48,103 nucleotides of DNA from Proteobacteria bacterium ST_bin11. GTDB taxonomy: Bacteria; Pseudomonadota; Gammaproteobacteria; Methylococcales; Methylomonadaceae. This document shows positions 22,673-31,533 of this stretch, piece by piece. The position numbers and the translations under genes were made by a program. Every line of letters starts with the position of its first letter. Within the stretch, counting starts at the first letter, position 1. The notes under the pieces are model-generated. The model saw only the letters and a list, made by a program, of their open reading frames with translations, searched no databases and was not told where the DNA came from. The stretch covers positions 1 to 48,103 of the forward strand of contig MSXO01000038.1 of the NCBI GenBank assembly GCA_002083615.1. The letters are read 5' to 3'.

Positions 22673-25159
22673 TTATTGGTAGATGGCGGACTGTAATTGC
22701 GACACAGCCGCTTTCAGGCCCTGAATGCCGCCGAAATGGCGGTTGGCGATTTCCGTGGGGGTGCCGTATTGTTCGAACGGCTGGACTTTCATCAATTCGG
22801 ACAAGGCATTGAATTGGCTAATGCCTCGCTCGATGTATTTTTCCAGCATCAGCGCGAGGATTTCGCGGGCCGTTTCGCTGTGCTGGTTGAACAGATTCTG
22901 AGCCGATTTGCGGGCTTGCTCGGCACGTTGTCGTCGAGTCAGCAACGGCGCATTCCAGGCCAAATGGCAAAGCAGATCGAAGGGATCGGCATCCGGTAAG
23001 TCGGACGATGCCATCAGCTCTTCAAAGCTGATGCCGCGTTCGGTGAGTTCGCGTAGCAAGTCGCTACGGGTATCCGGGTTGGCCCAGTCGCGCTGGAATT
23101 CCTGACTGCCGGGATACATCGAACGCACAGCGCGACCGGAGTATTCGGTATAGCGCACGACTTGCAGTTTTTTGCCATCGGTATCCAGATCGTAGACCAA
23201 ATGGCCGATGACTTCGACTGTGCCGCCATCGACATAGAATTTGCGTGGTTCGACTGGCGGATCGGTGATGATTTCACCTTCGCCGTCAGGATGATCGTCA
23301 TCTTCCGGTTGGTATTCGCCGGGTGTTTCCTGGACTTCGTCCTCGATGATCTCGACCGTGGTATCGACAATTTCGCCTTCTTCATCGATGGTGACTTCTT
23401 CGATACGTGCTGGATCGCCGTCAAAGTCCGGATCGGCGAAATGCCGGGTTGCGGTGCCGGTGAAATCGATAATGTTGAAATATTCCTTGCCGTAATCGAC
23501 CTTCAGGCGCGTACCGCGGCCGACGATTTGCTTGAATTCCGAGCGCGAACCAACCACGCGCGCCAATACCACGTTCTTGACCATTTCGGCATCGACGCCG
23601 GTGGTCAATAGTTGTGAGGTGGTCAGGATGGCGGGCGTGGGTTTGTCGACATCCTGGAAATGAGCCAGATGGGTCAGGCCGATAGCGCCTTCGTCGGCGG
23701 TGACGCGGCAGACGTAATCAGGGTATTGCTTGACCAAATCGCTATTGAGATTGAGCAGTTCCTGGCGCATTTCCGAGGCGTGTGCCTGATCGACGCAAAA
23801 CACCAGGGTTTTGGCAAAGCGGTCGGTACCTTTCAAAAAGTCTGTGAGATGCTTGGCCATGGCGCGAGTCCTTGCGCGTAAGGCAATCACGCGTTCAAAA
23901 TCCTTGGTTTGATATTCATCATCCGGTACCGGGCGGCCATAACGATCCAGTTCGTCTTTCGAGGGTCGCCAGCCCGCCGCATCGACGGTGGTAATCACAC
24001 GATGCACCCGATAAGGCGCGAGAAATCCGTCTTCGATGCCTTGACGCAGGCTGTAGGTGTAGACCGGGTTGCCGAAATACTCGTAGCTATCGCGCGAGTC
24101 TTCCCTCAATGGGGTAGCAGTCATGCCGACTTGAACCGCCGGTTGAAAATAATCCAGCACCGCCCGCCAACTGCTATCGTTGCGACTGGAACCTCGATGA
24201 CACTCGTCGATAATGATCAAATCGAAAAAGTCCGGTCGGTACTGACGAAACACATCGCTATATGGATTGGTCAGTGCTTGGTAGATGCCGAAATACATTT
24301 CCCGGCCCTGACTGACATCGTTGCCGGAGATTTTGAAGCGGGCATCGCCGAACGGGGCAAACATCTTGGCCATTGGATCGTCGACCAGAATGTTGCGGTC
24401 GGCTAGGAATAGAATTTTGGGGCGGCGGTATTCGCCGGTTCGGCTGATGCGCGCCGTCCCTGCCGCGCCCCCTTCGGGCGCACTATGTGCGTCCAAATTC
24501 GCTCCTGGCGAATTTGTCCAGCGGCTATTCCACAACTTCCAACACAGTTGAAACGCCACGCAGGTCTTACCCGTGCCAGTAGCCATGGTGGTCAGGATGC
24601 GATTTTGTCCGCGTAAAATTGCCTCGATGATGCGGTTGATGGCAATGACTTGGTAGTAGCGGGGAATCTTGCCCGACACCAAATTAAACGGTTCCAGCAA
24701 TTGGTTACTGGCTGTTTCAGACAGCGAAGAGGATGCGGTTAGGCGGTGCCAGAGGTCGTCAGGACTTGGGTATTGATCAATCACACGTTCAGTGCCTGTC
24801 GTGTAATCGATTTCAATAATTTGCCGACCATTGGTGGCATAGGCAAATTTCAGCCCCAGAATTTCGGCATATTCGCGAGCTTGCTGCACACCGGTTTCGG
24901 CAGGAAAGGCAATGCTTTTGACCTCCACGACGGCCAGCGGAAAATCGCGCCGGTAATACAGCAGATAATCCGCACGTTTTTGTTGTCCCCGGCGGACTTT
25001 ACCGCCAGTCACAAAAATTCGGCCATTGGTGAAGGTACGTTGTTCGCCGATTGAATGGGGAGAGATTGACCAACCAGAGTTCACCAACTTTGGGGTAACA
25101 AATTCGCGACTGGTATCCGCTTCGGTCATGATCATATCGCGTTTGTTATCCCTATCCAT
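22673..25159 (-). CDS. hsdR: type I restriction enzyme HsdR subunit (828 aa)
   Basis: First gene of the hsd operon. The N-terminal nuclease domain shows a PD-(D/E)xK pattern (ADYLLYYRRDFPLAVVEVKS). The SF2 translocase follows with Walker A MATGTGKT and motif II DECH (IIIDECHRGS), then LTTGVDAEMVKNVVL and VGRGTRLK (motifs V-VI). A stretch of about 25 residues, rich in Gly/Ala/Pro, sits between motif Ia-like CWKLWNSRW and RPKILFLADRN where family members are usually short. Its DNA is made of hairpins. The start is ambiguous: ATG at 25159, or the ATGs ten codons further in. Confidence 0.9.
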   Translation of the reverse strand: MDRDNKRDMIMTEADTSREFVTPKLVNSGWSISPHSIGEQRTFTNGRIFVTGGKVRRGQQKRADYLLYYRRDFPLAVVEVKSIAFPAETGVQQAREYAEILGLKFAYATNGRQIIEIDYTTGTERVIDQYPSPDDLWHRLTASSSLSETASNQLLEPFNLVSGKIPRYYQVIAINRIIEAILRGQNRILTTMATGTGKTCVAFQLCWKLWNSRWTNSPGANLDAHSAPEGGAAGTARISRTGEYRRPKILFLADRNILVDDPMAKMFAPFGDARFKISGNDVSQGREMYFGIYQALTNPYSDVFRQYRPDFFDLIIIDECHRGSSRNDSSWRAVLDYFQPAVQVGMTATPLREDSRDSYEYFGNPVYTYSLRQGIEDGFLAPYRVHRVITTVDAAGWRPSKDELDRYGRPVPDDEYQTKDFERVIALRARTRAMAKHLTDFLKGTDRFAKTLVFCVDQAHASEMRQELLNLNSDLVKQYPDYVCRVTADEGAIGLTHLAHFQDVDKPTPAILTTSQLLTTGVDAEMVKNVVLARVVGSRSEFKQIVGRGTRLKVDYGKEYFNIIDFTGTATRHFADPDFDGDPARIEEVTIDEEGEIVDTTVEIIEDEVQETPGEYQPEDDDHPDGEGEIITDPPVEPRKFYVDGGTVEVIGHLVYDLDTDGKKLQVVRYTEYSGRAVRSMYPGSQEFQRDWANPDTRSDLLRELTERGISFEELMASSDLPDADPFDLLCHLAWNAPLLTRRQRAEQARKSAQNLFNQHSETAREILALMLEKYIERGISQFNALSELMKVQPFEQYGTPTEIANRHFGGIQGLKAAVSQLQSAIYQ
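24465..24516. repeat. hairpin insertion inside hsdR
   Basis: GCGCCC-CCTTC-GGGCGC (24465-24481) and CAAATTCGC-TCCTG-GCGAATTTG (24494-24516) lie side by side. They encode the extra residues in HsdR (part of ANLDAHSAPEGGAAG). This looks like a REP-like element inserted in frame. Confidence 0.6.
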
Positions 25160-25388
25160 TCATGCTGTCCTAATCTGGTTATCGAGTGGTGATTATGCGC
25201 GAATAGTTAAATGATGAGATATTAGCAGTCAAGGTGCGTACCTTGCGAGCAATAACTATTTCGGAAAAATAGCACGTCATCGATTTTGGGTCGCAGTTTA
25301 TCGGTGGCATACTATTAAATGCCGTACCAAGCCCCAATTTTACATCTGTTGAACTAAAACAATATTCAGAAGGAAAAAAGGAACACAC

Positions 25389-25661
25389 ATGAACAAATCC
25401 GATCTTATTGGCGCCATCGCCAGCCACGCCAACCTGACTAAAGCCGACGCCGGTCGCGCACTGGACGGTATCACCAAATCCATCGAAGCTGCTCTGAAAT
25501 CCAGTGATTCAGTGGCGTTAGTAGGCTTTGGAACCTTTGAAGTGAAAGAACGCGCCGAACGTACTGGCCGCAATCCGCAAACAGGCGAAGCGATTACGAT
25601 TGCCGCAGCCAAATTGCCATCGTTCAAAGCCGGCAAAGGCTTGAAGGACGCCGTCCAGTAG
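25389..25661 (+). CDS. hupB: HU family DNA-binding protein (90 aa)
   Basis: The ATG at 25389 follows AAGGAACACAC, and MNKSDLIGAIASHANLTKAD is the usual HU start. The DNA-binding arm segment VGFGTFEVKERAERTGRNPQ and the RNPQTGE motif are present, and the length is that of HU. It bends and compacts DNA as a dimer. On the plus strand between traN and hsdR, it is divergent from hsdR and converges with traN, so it is cargo of this hotspot rather than part of the tra operon. It may help recombination or silence the new genes. Confidence 0.95.
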   Translation: MNKSDLIGAIASHANLTKADAGRALDGITKSIEAALKSSDSVALVGFGTFEVKERAERTGRNPQTGEAITIAAAKLPSFKAGKGLKDAVQ

Positions 25662-25677
25662 GTTACTGGCCTCGAGT

Positions 25678-28464
25678 TTATTGCGGCCCCATGCCCCAGC
25701 CTTCCAATTCCGACTGCCGTTTGACCGTCGGTACATCCAGGTCGGTCATCCGGCCTTGGGTGCGGGTTAAGGTATCTTGCCGGCCACTGGTGGCGGCGCC
25801 GTATTTTTGCGGATTGAGCCGGCTACCGCTGCCGGTCAGTTGATCCAGATTCAGCATGGCCGCAGCATTGGCGGCGGTCGGTAAATGCCCCGTCTGTGCT
25901 AGAATTGCCAGCCATTCGTCCAGATTGACCTGAGTCCAGTCGACCCGATCCAAATCCGACACTTTAATCCCTGTACAGACCGGAGTTTCCGGTGTGCCAA
26001 AATCCATGCCTAGCTGCGGTTTGATTTGCTCGTTGAGAATTCTGGCCAATGGCGAGTTATAGCAGCAGTAACTTTCCTTTCTTACCAGACAAAGCCCTGC
26101 CACCTTGCTTTCACAGACTGTACCCAAGTCGGTACAGACTTTAAGCTGCTTTTTCGCCGCCAGTTCGTACTCCGATTGCTCGCAGGAGTAGACGATCTGG
26201 ATAATCATGATGATGATCATCACCACGGTATAAGCCGTCATCAAGGTACTGAGCATTTCGCCTGCCACGGCTGCACCGCCACCCAGTTCGACACCGCCAG
26301 ATTCCGCGGCCGGCGTCAGGTTTCCCGCCGAGTCAAAAGCAGCCTGTCCACCAGCGCTGAAGAGGGCATTACCTGCGGCTTCACCAAAGGTATTACCTAT
26401 CCACTCGGCGACCGATTTCATCAGCTCGCCTTTCAGCGAGTCCAGCAAACCTTGTTCGGCCACTTCGCTGACAGACAATACATCCGATCCGACCAGATTA
26501 TTAACCCCTGACGCAAAATCCGCCTGAAAACTGTTCCAGGCATCACCGGCTACCGAAAACGGCGTGCGCATGGTTTCCCAAGCACCTCGGATGATGGATG
26601 TGCTGTCCATGGTCATAATCGCATTATCCATTTGACTGGTCGCCATTAATAAATCGATATATTTGCCTAGTCCCATGCTACCCGAGGGTGTCTCACAGCA
26701 ATCTACCAGACTGAGGGCGCCGCCCACCATCTTGCAACTGGCCTCCTTGCCCTTGAACACTTCACAGGTGGTGGGATCTTTCTGCTGCAGATCGGCGTTG
26801 GCGTAGTCGCAATGTAAATCCATCGCCATTTGCTGCGCGCTATTCAGCAAGGCCACTGCCTTGGTGAAATCCTGACTCTGAGTGCGATTCACCGTGATGC
26901 AGTCTTCACCCATACAGCGCACCGGCCCCGCGCATTGCTGCTGGGTGTTGCTTTGAATGCCGGGAATGCCCACTGATTGTCCGCAATCGTAGGTGTCGAT
27001 GCTGTCCCAGCAAGTGCCAGAAGCGTACACGTCCAGGCACTGGCTTTTGATGAATGAGCAGCCTTGAGTCTCCAAGGATTCACAACTTTTGGCGGGAACA
27101 CCACCGTTGACAGGTGGCTCCAAGCAATGGGTACCCGCAGTATCGGTCCAGCACTGACCGTATTGATTGAGATCGCATTGACCGGCCGCATCGATACGCA
27201 TGCAGGTATTGCGTATCCCGGTTGAACTCGCCACAGGTGCCTGGGCTAAATCGAAGCCACAGACCATGACTTGCGAAGTCGAGTCGACATAGCAACCCGA
27301 AGCATTGGCAGGGTCATTGTTACAACTGAGTTGGCTGCCCGCCTGGCAAATACCGTCGGTGATTGCATTGGCCAGATTCTGGCAATTCGGCCCGCTCCAG
27401 CTCCATTGATCTTGGGTGATCAGTTTCGACAAATCATATCGAAGTCGAATCCTGGAATAACCTTCACCATTACCACCGACCATGGTTTCCTGTTTAAAGA
27501 CTTTGTTACCCGTGCTGTTGAAGGCATAGGTGACATCACGATTGGGGTGATTGACCCAGCTATTACTCAGTTCGCAAGAGCCACCCCAGCCGGTCGAGCC
27601 GGTATAAATTAGATTCCCGCCGTAATATACGCGAGCATGGTCATCGAACTCGACGTCTTCCAGCGTGGCACTGATGATGGCTTCCGGATGCAGGACGTTG
27701 TAAGTCACTTCCCAGTTGAATATGCCGCAGCCGGCTGACCAATAGTTATCGCCAACGCGGCCGACATACAAATCCATGCAGCCAGATCCACAACTGGACA
27801 TGCCTCCGTTACCGGAGACAAAGCTGAGTAGGGTCTCAACATTGACTTGATGCGTCGCCGTACAATTTTGCGGTACCGTCGGTTGGCGTAGACACAATTG
27901 ATAATCCGGCACTTGCACCGAATGACTGGTTGCTGTTTGCGTTGTCACGGTTGTACAGTCCGAGAACGACTGTGCCCACGGCGTGAAATTGGCAAAAACC
28001 TGATCGCCAGCATTCCAGACGCCATCGTTGTGTAAATCCGGATGCGACTGGTGGGCATTGTCGATCAGGGTGCGATAGGCTTCGCCGGTGAAGCTGCTTT
28101 CGCCATTCAAGGTGGTCTGGGCATTCAAGCCTGCTGCGAGGGTACCAGGATTGTTGCCATAGAGATTGGCAAAGTCGCTGGTCGATGTACTGGCGCTGTT
28201 TGTGTCCGGAAACAGCGTACCGATCGAAATCGCGCTTTCCTGGGAAGTGCCTGGGTTCAACGTTAGCGTCCCGCTGCCGGTATCGAGCGGAAATTGAAAG
28301 CCGCCAACAAGCTGTTGCCCGGTCTGCTGGCCCTCGGTTCCTGCAGATTGAATGGCATCGGCCCAAGACACCCCAAATGGTGTCCAGGCCAGGGTCACGC
28401 ACAATATTCCAGACAGTGTCTGGACAAACCGGTGCTGCGAATCGAATAGCGCCCTGAAGCCCAT
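25678..28464 (-). CDS. traN: TraN, mating-pair stabilisation outer-membrane protein (928 aa)
   Basis: The ATG at 28464 overlaps the traU stop (TGATG). A signal peptide covers about residues 1-36 (GILCVTLAWTPFGVSWA). The middle part is very rich in cysteine (GTHCLEPPVNGGVPAKSCES, then QGCSFIKSQCLD, then RCMGEDCITVN), as in F-type TraN, an outer-membrane adhesin that stabilises mating pairs. Another Cys pair region and a hydrophobic segment YTVVMIIIMIIQIVYSC lie towards the C-terminus. One of the CCAGAC palindromes encodes VQTLSG inside the signal peptide. Confidence 0.9.
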   Translation of the reverse strand: MGFRALFDSQHRFVQTLSGILCVTLAWTPFGVSWADAIQSAGTEGQQTGQQLVGGFQFPLDTGSGTLTLNPGTSQESAISIGTLFPDTNSASTSTSDFANLYGNNPGTLAAGLNAQTTLNGESSFTGEAYRTLIDNAHQSHPDLHNDGVWNAGDQVFANFTPWAQSFSDCTTVTTQTATSHSVQVPDYQLCLRQPTVPQNCTATHQVNVETLLSFVSGNGGMSSCGSGCMDLYVGRVGDNYWSAGCGIFNWEVTYNVLHPEAIISATLEDVEFDDHARVYYGGNLIYTGSTGWGGSCELSNSWVNHPNRDVTYAFNSTGNKVFKQETMVGGNGEGYSRIRLRYDLSKLITQDQWSWSGPNCQNLANAITDGICQAGSQLSCNNDPANASGCYVDSTSQVMVCGFDLAQAPVASSTGIRNTCMRIDAAGQCDLNQYGQCWTDTAGTHCLEPPVNGGVPAKSCESLETQGCSFIKSQCLDVYASGTCWDSIDTYDCGQSVGIPGIQSNTQQQCAGPVRCMGEDCITVNRTQSQDFTKAVALLNSAQQMAMDLHCDYANADLQQKDPTTCEVFKGKEASCKMVGGALSLVDCCETPSGSMGLGKYIDLLMATSQMDNAIMTMDSTSIIRGAWETMRTPFSVAGDAWNSFQADFASGVNNLVGSDVLSVSEVAEQGLLDSLKGELMKSVAEWIGNTFGEAAGNALFSAGGQAAFDSAGNLTPAAESGGVELGGGAAVAGEMLSTLMTAYTVVMIIIMIIQIVYSCEQSEYELAAKKQLKVCTDLGTVCESKVAGLCLVRKESYCCYNSPLARILNEQIKPQLGMDFGTPETPVCTGIKVSDLDRVDWTQVNLDEWLAILAQTGHLPTAANAAAMLNLDQLTGSGSRLNPQKYGAATSGRQDTLTRTQGRMTDLDVPTVKRQSELEGWGMGPQ
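28408..28424. repeat. palindrome in the traN signal-peptide region
   Basis: TCCAGACAGTGTCTGGA is of the same type as the four palindromes in the DUF1016 gene, and is also in the frame that encodes QTLSG. Confidence 0.7.
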
Positions 28465-29495
28465 CACAACCCCACGCAACAGTCCTGCCAGCGCCAGAGG
28501 ATGTAGAGGTGATCCTCGCCCGGTCCTGGGAAGGTACGTCCCGCACCCCATTTGAAAGTGGTCTCGCCGATGACATGATTGGACTCCGTTTCTGCCACCG
28601 GATAAAACATGCTCAGCCGGTATTGCGACTTGGGGATGAAGGGATAAATCGTTCCGCCGCACAGGGCATCGTTACCGGAGGTTTTCCATGCCAACCCGCG
28701 CCGATGCAAGGACGCCGTGGCGCGGGTGGCTAATAAACTGGTGATGCGTGGGTCGGTGCCGTAACTGGTGGGTGAAATGCCGGATAAGGGATACATATGC
28801 CCCCAGGCACCGGCACACCAGAACAAGGCATCCAGGGGATTACCTGTCGCAGCAGCAGCGGCATCGGCGACACAGGCCGATATCGCCACCGGATTGGCGA
28901 ACAACGCCGTTTCCGGACTGGTGAAAAACGCCAACAAATCGCTGTTCCAGGTCGGGTCGAGTTCCGAGACATACAGTAAATCGAAATCCCGATAGCCATC
29001 ACTGTTACAGCGGCCATCCCAAAACAAATCCAGCATGATGGTCAACGGAAACGCGAAATAGTGGTAATTGAAAAACGACATCTCACTGGCATCGAAATCC
29101 GCCTTGCCGGTGGTGGCGATCAGTCGCACATTCGATGCGCTGATTTTATGTCCGCCCAGTGCCGGCGAACACCAGGGATTACGGACGATTTCAATCAGCC
29201 GGGCCGGATTCCATAAACCCACCGTCATGCCCAATTGCGGTATGCCCATTGGATCGGTGCAGAAGCAAAATTTCTCATCGGTGGCGATACTGGGCACATT
29301 GCCACCGCCTAATGAGGCACCGGCGACACGTATCGGAAACAGGCAACTCCAGCAAATATCGGTGACCAGCTTGCCTGACCACAGCTCGGCATCCGCACAG
29401 AGTGGATCGGTGGCGTTGGTTGTTGTGTCGGCATACAGGTTGGTCGCCAGGGACATGAGCAGCCAGAAGACCCAAGGGAAAATCAGGCAGTTCAT
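28464..29495 (-). CDS. traU: TraU, F-type conjugation pilus assembly protein (343 aa)
   Basis: Starts ATG at 29495, overlapping traW by 4 bp. A signal peptide (FPWVFWLLMSLATNLYA) is followed by a long periplasmic domain with many paired cysteines (DICWSCLFPIRVAG, FCFCTDPMGIPQLG, CSPALGG) and aromatic segments, as in the TraU family. TraU is a periplasmic protein needed for transfer and DNA uptake. The C-terminus ends CCVGL. Part of the traW-U-N overlap cluster. Confidence 0.93.
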   Translation of the reverse strand: MNCLIFPWVFWLLMSLATNLYADTTTNATDPLCADAELWSGKLVTDICWSCLFPIRVAGASLGGGNVPSIATDEKFCFCTDPMGIPQLGMTVGLWNPARLIEIVRNPWCSPALGGHKISASNVRLIATTGKADFDASEMSFFNYHYFAFPLTIMLDLFWDGRCNSDGYRDFDLLYVSELDPTWNSDLLAFFTSPETALFANPVAISACVADAAAAATGNPLDALFWCAGAWGHMYPLSGISPTSYGTDPRITSLLATRATASLHRRGLAWKTSGNDALCGGTIYPFIPKSQYRLSMFYPVAETESNHVIGETTFKWGAGRTFPGPGEDHLYILWRWQDCCVGL

Positions 29496-30694
29496 GACCG
29501 CTCTCCCGCCGAAGCCGGCACTTTGCGTTCGCGCACCACTAGACGATTGCCTGTTTGCTCGACCAGACTCGGTACGTGCTGTAATTGAAATCGGCTACGC
29601 ACGTCAGGCGTCAACAAGTACACCGATGAATTCAGCGATGTTTCCAATGCTTTCAAGCTGTCCCAACCGTCCTGACGCGACACCGACGTGGCCAGATACA
29701 TCACGCGGGCTTTTTTGTCCTGGCATGACAAATGGTGAACCCATTGGACTTGAGCGGTTTCGGTAGCATCAAACACAATCAGGCATAAGCCGAACGGCAT
29801 CTTGTCCAAGGGATTGACGGTTTGTCCGGCCCGGATAATGAGTTGCCCATTCGGCGCAGTCAGATTGCGCGGCGCGGTGATCGTCATATCGATTACTCGC
29901 TCACGATCTTCCAACGCGACTGGCAACACTTCGAATTTTTGCTGATCCCAAAAACGGACAATGGCCTGTCGCTGCTTTTGCCGCCAATCGATAGCAGCCA
30001 TCCGACGTTTGATTTCTTCGAGCAGATCGATTTCGGCAATGTCGAAGATCTCGCCCAAGCGGCCTAAATCGCCGGTAACACCAGCTTTGAATTTGTCGTT
30101 CAGCCAGGTCAAACTGCTGACGCCTTTCACCTGCAGCAATGCCTTGTCATGCGATTCGACGACGATGGCCGGCACAGACGTTACCGCCCATTTTTGAAAA
30201 CGAACTGGATCGATGACGATGTTGGGTACGGGATCAATATCTTTCAGAAGTCGTTTGAGATCGGCAAACAGAGCAGGTAGTTTTTGACCGGGTTTGAGGC
30301 CTCGAAACACCAACAAGGCATCGTCCTGTCCTGATGCCTCTTCGAATATGCCTTTCAATGCGGTATCGCCGAGCGAAAACGAAACGAACATCACTTTGAG
30401 CGGTTTGCCAGGATGAGGGACTTCTGTTTTATCGAGTGGGTTTGAGGATGCTGAAATTGATTGCATAGCATTCGAGTTCTGTATTAGCTCCAGGGCTTGC
30501 CGATTTGCTTCCGTCTGATAGGGATTGCCTTCCAGCCAAGCAGGTTTAGCTTGACCATCCAAGGCATGAAGAATCCGCTGCGATCGGGATAACCATTCCT
30601 CTTCGGCTTTCACCGAGGCCACAAGTAATACATTCGCCAAGCAAAAGAACACGACTTTGCGCGGGCGATTGGACAGGAATTCAAAATAGCGCAT
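29492..30694 (-). CDS. traW: TrbC-TraW fusion protein, pilus assembly (400 aa)
   Basis: The ATG at 30694 gives MRYFEFLSNRPRKVVFF with a signal peptide; a TTG four codons earlier is possible. The first half after the linker (PLKVMFVSFSLGDTALKGIF, VFRGLKPGQKL, PNIVIDPVRFQKW) matches TrbC of F-type systems, and the second half (DMTITAPRNLTAPNGQLIIR, then GQTVNPLDKM) matches TraW. In F these are two genes encoding interacting periplasmic proteins; here one chain carries both. Overlaps the peptidase-like gene upstream and traU downstream. Confidence 0.85.
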   Translation of the reverse strand: MRYFEFLSNRPRKVVFFCLANVLLVASVKAEEEWLSRSQRILHALDGQAKPAWLEGNPYQTEANRQALELIQNSNAMQSISASSNPLDKTEVPHPGKPLKVMFVSFSLGDTALKGIFEEASGQDDALLVFRGLKPGQKLPALFADLKRLLKDIDPVPNIVIDPVRFQKWAVTSVPAIVVESHDKALLQVKGVSSLTWLNDKFKAGVTGDLGRLGEIFDIAEIDLLEEIKRRMAAIDWRQKQRQAIVRFWDQQKFEVLPVALEDRERVIDMTITAPRNLTAPNGQLIIRAGQTVNPLDKMPFGLCLIVFDATETAQVQWVHHLSCQDKKARVMYLATSVSRQDGWDSLKALETSLNSSVYLLTPDVRSRFQLQHVPSLVEQTGNRLVVRERKVPASAGERS

Positions 30695-31211
30695 ACGCCC
30701 GCCCAATCACTTGGTGGTCATAGACATAGCCCCAATACCGCGAGTCAAAACTCTTATCCGTTTTGCCGGTCAACCAATAGGCTGCGGGTGGGATGGTTTC
30801 GTCACGTTTGAAACTGGACGCGGGTTTCTTGAGTTTTTCCGCTAATGGCAAACCTTCGATGATCAATGAGCCGTTGACTGTGGTCTGCAAATTGTCGACC
30901 TGGATATGATCGCCGGTAATACCTGCGGCAATTTTGACGATGATCTGACCGTCCTTGAAATACGGTGCCATGCGTTCGGCACGAAAAGCCATCAGATCGC
31001 CCCGCCAGATGTCCTTGTTGTAGGTGTCGATCAGATAAATCCATTTGTCCGGCAAACAACGATCCATCTGGTCGTCGCCACCGATTAAAAAGCGCTGACC
31101 GATGTAGCGTTCCACTGCCAGGACTAGGATCAAGATCGGCAAGGCCTTGAGCAGGAATGTGCCAAGCTTCGGTTTGCGTACAGTCTTTGGGTGCAGCATG
31201 TAATTTCGCAT
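30681..31211 (-). CDS. trhF: S26 signal-peptidase-like TrhF protein (176 aa)
   Basis: The ATG at 31211 is preceded by AGGTGA; it lies 4 bp after the TrbI-like stop. One N-terminal membrane helix (KALPILILVLAVERYI) is followed by a periplasmic S26-like domain (GDLMAFRAERMAPYFKDGQI, then IVKIAAGITGDHIQVDN). The VK lysine of the family is there. Where the catalytic Ser should be, the residues are QMDRCLP, with Cys. Family members in IncH-type systems (TrhF) may process the pilin; whether this one is active is open. Confidence 0.8.
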   Translation of the reverse strand: MRNYMLHPKTVRKPKLGTFLLKALPILILVLAVERYIGQRFLIGGDDQMDRCLPDKWIYLIDTYNKDIWRGDLMAFRAERMAPYFKDGQIIVKIAAGITGDHIQVDNLQTTVNGSLIIEGLPLAEKLKKPASSFKRDETIPPAAYWLTGKTDKSFDSRYWGYVYDHQVIGRAYALF

Positions 31212-31215
31212 GGCA

Positions 31216-31533
31216 TCACCTATTGGTTTGATCGACATAAACATCGTCAGGTGCCGTAACCACCGCCGTGGAATCGATCACCAGATAGCCCGCGTCACTG
31301 AGCTTTTTGGCCTGGCGTTGCCAGTCATTGACGATCTTGGCCATTTGGTCTTGGCCGGCGTTGGGCGGAATGGATTGAATCAATTTGGCTCGATCCAGTA
31401 CGAATACCGGAGTGACCAGATTCAATCGTGCCAGTGGCTGCTGAAGTTGTTGATAAGCTGCAAACCAACCGCCCACTGTGCCTAAACTGGCTGCGATCAA
31501 GACCATACTCAGCCATTGCGATTTAGCGTCCAT
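31216..31533 (-). CDS. trbI: TrbI-type (F-type) conjugation protein (105 aa)
   Basis: The ATG at 31533 has GGGAG 7 nt upstream and overlaps the end of traC by 11 bp. One N-terminal membrane helix (WLSMVLIAASLGTVGGWF) precedes a segment VTPVFVLDRAKLIQSI, and the C-terminus has VIDSTAVVTAPDDVYVD. The size, topology and ending resemble F-type TrbI, an inner-membrane protein that influences pilus outgrowth. The place between traC and traW is that of trbI in F. Moderately sure. Confidence 0.65.
   Translation of the reverse strand: MDAKSQWLSMVLIAASLGTVGGWFAAYQQLQQPLARLNLVTPVFVLDRAKLIQSIPPNAGQDQMAKIVNDWQRQAKKLSDAGYLVIDSTAVVTAPDDVYVDQTNR

Noticed and set aside
27836..28576. Minus-strand second frame of 246 codons inside traN
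   Set aside because: Lies in another frame of a strongly supported gene; composition is shadow-like.
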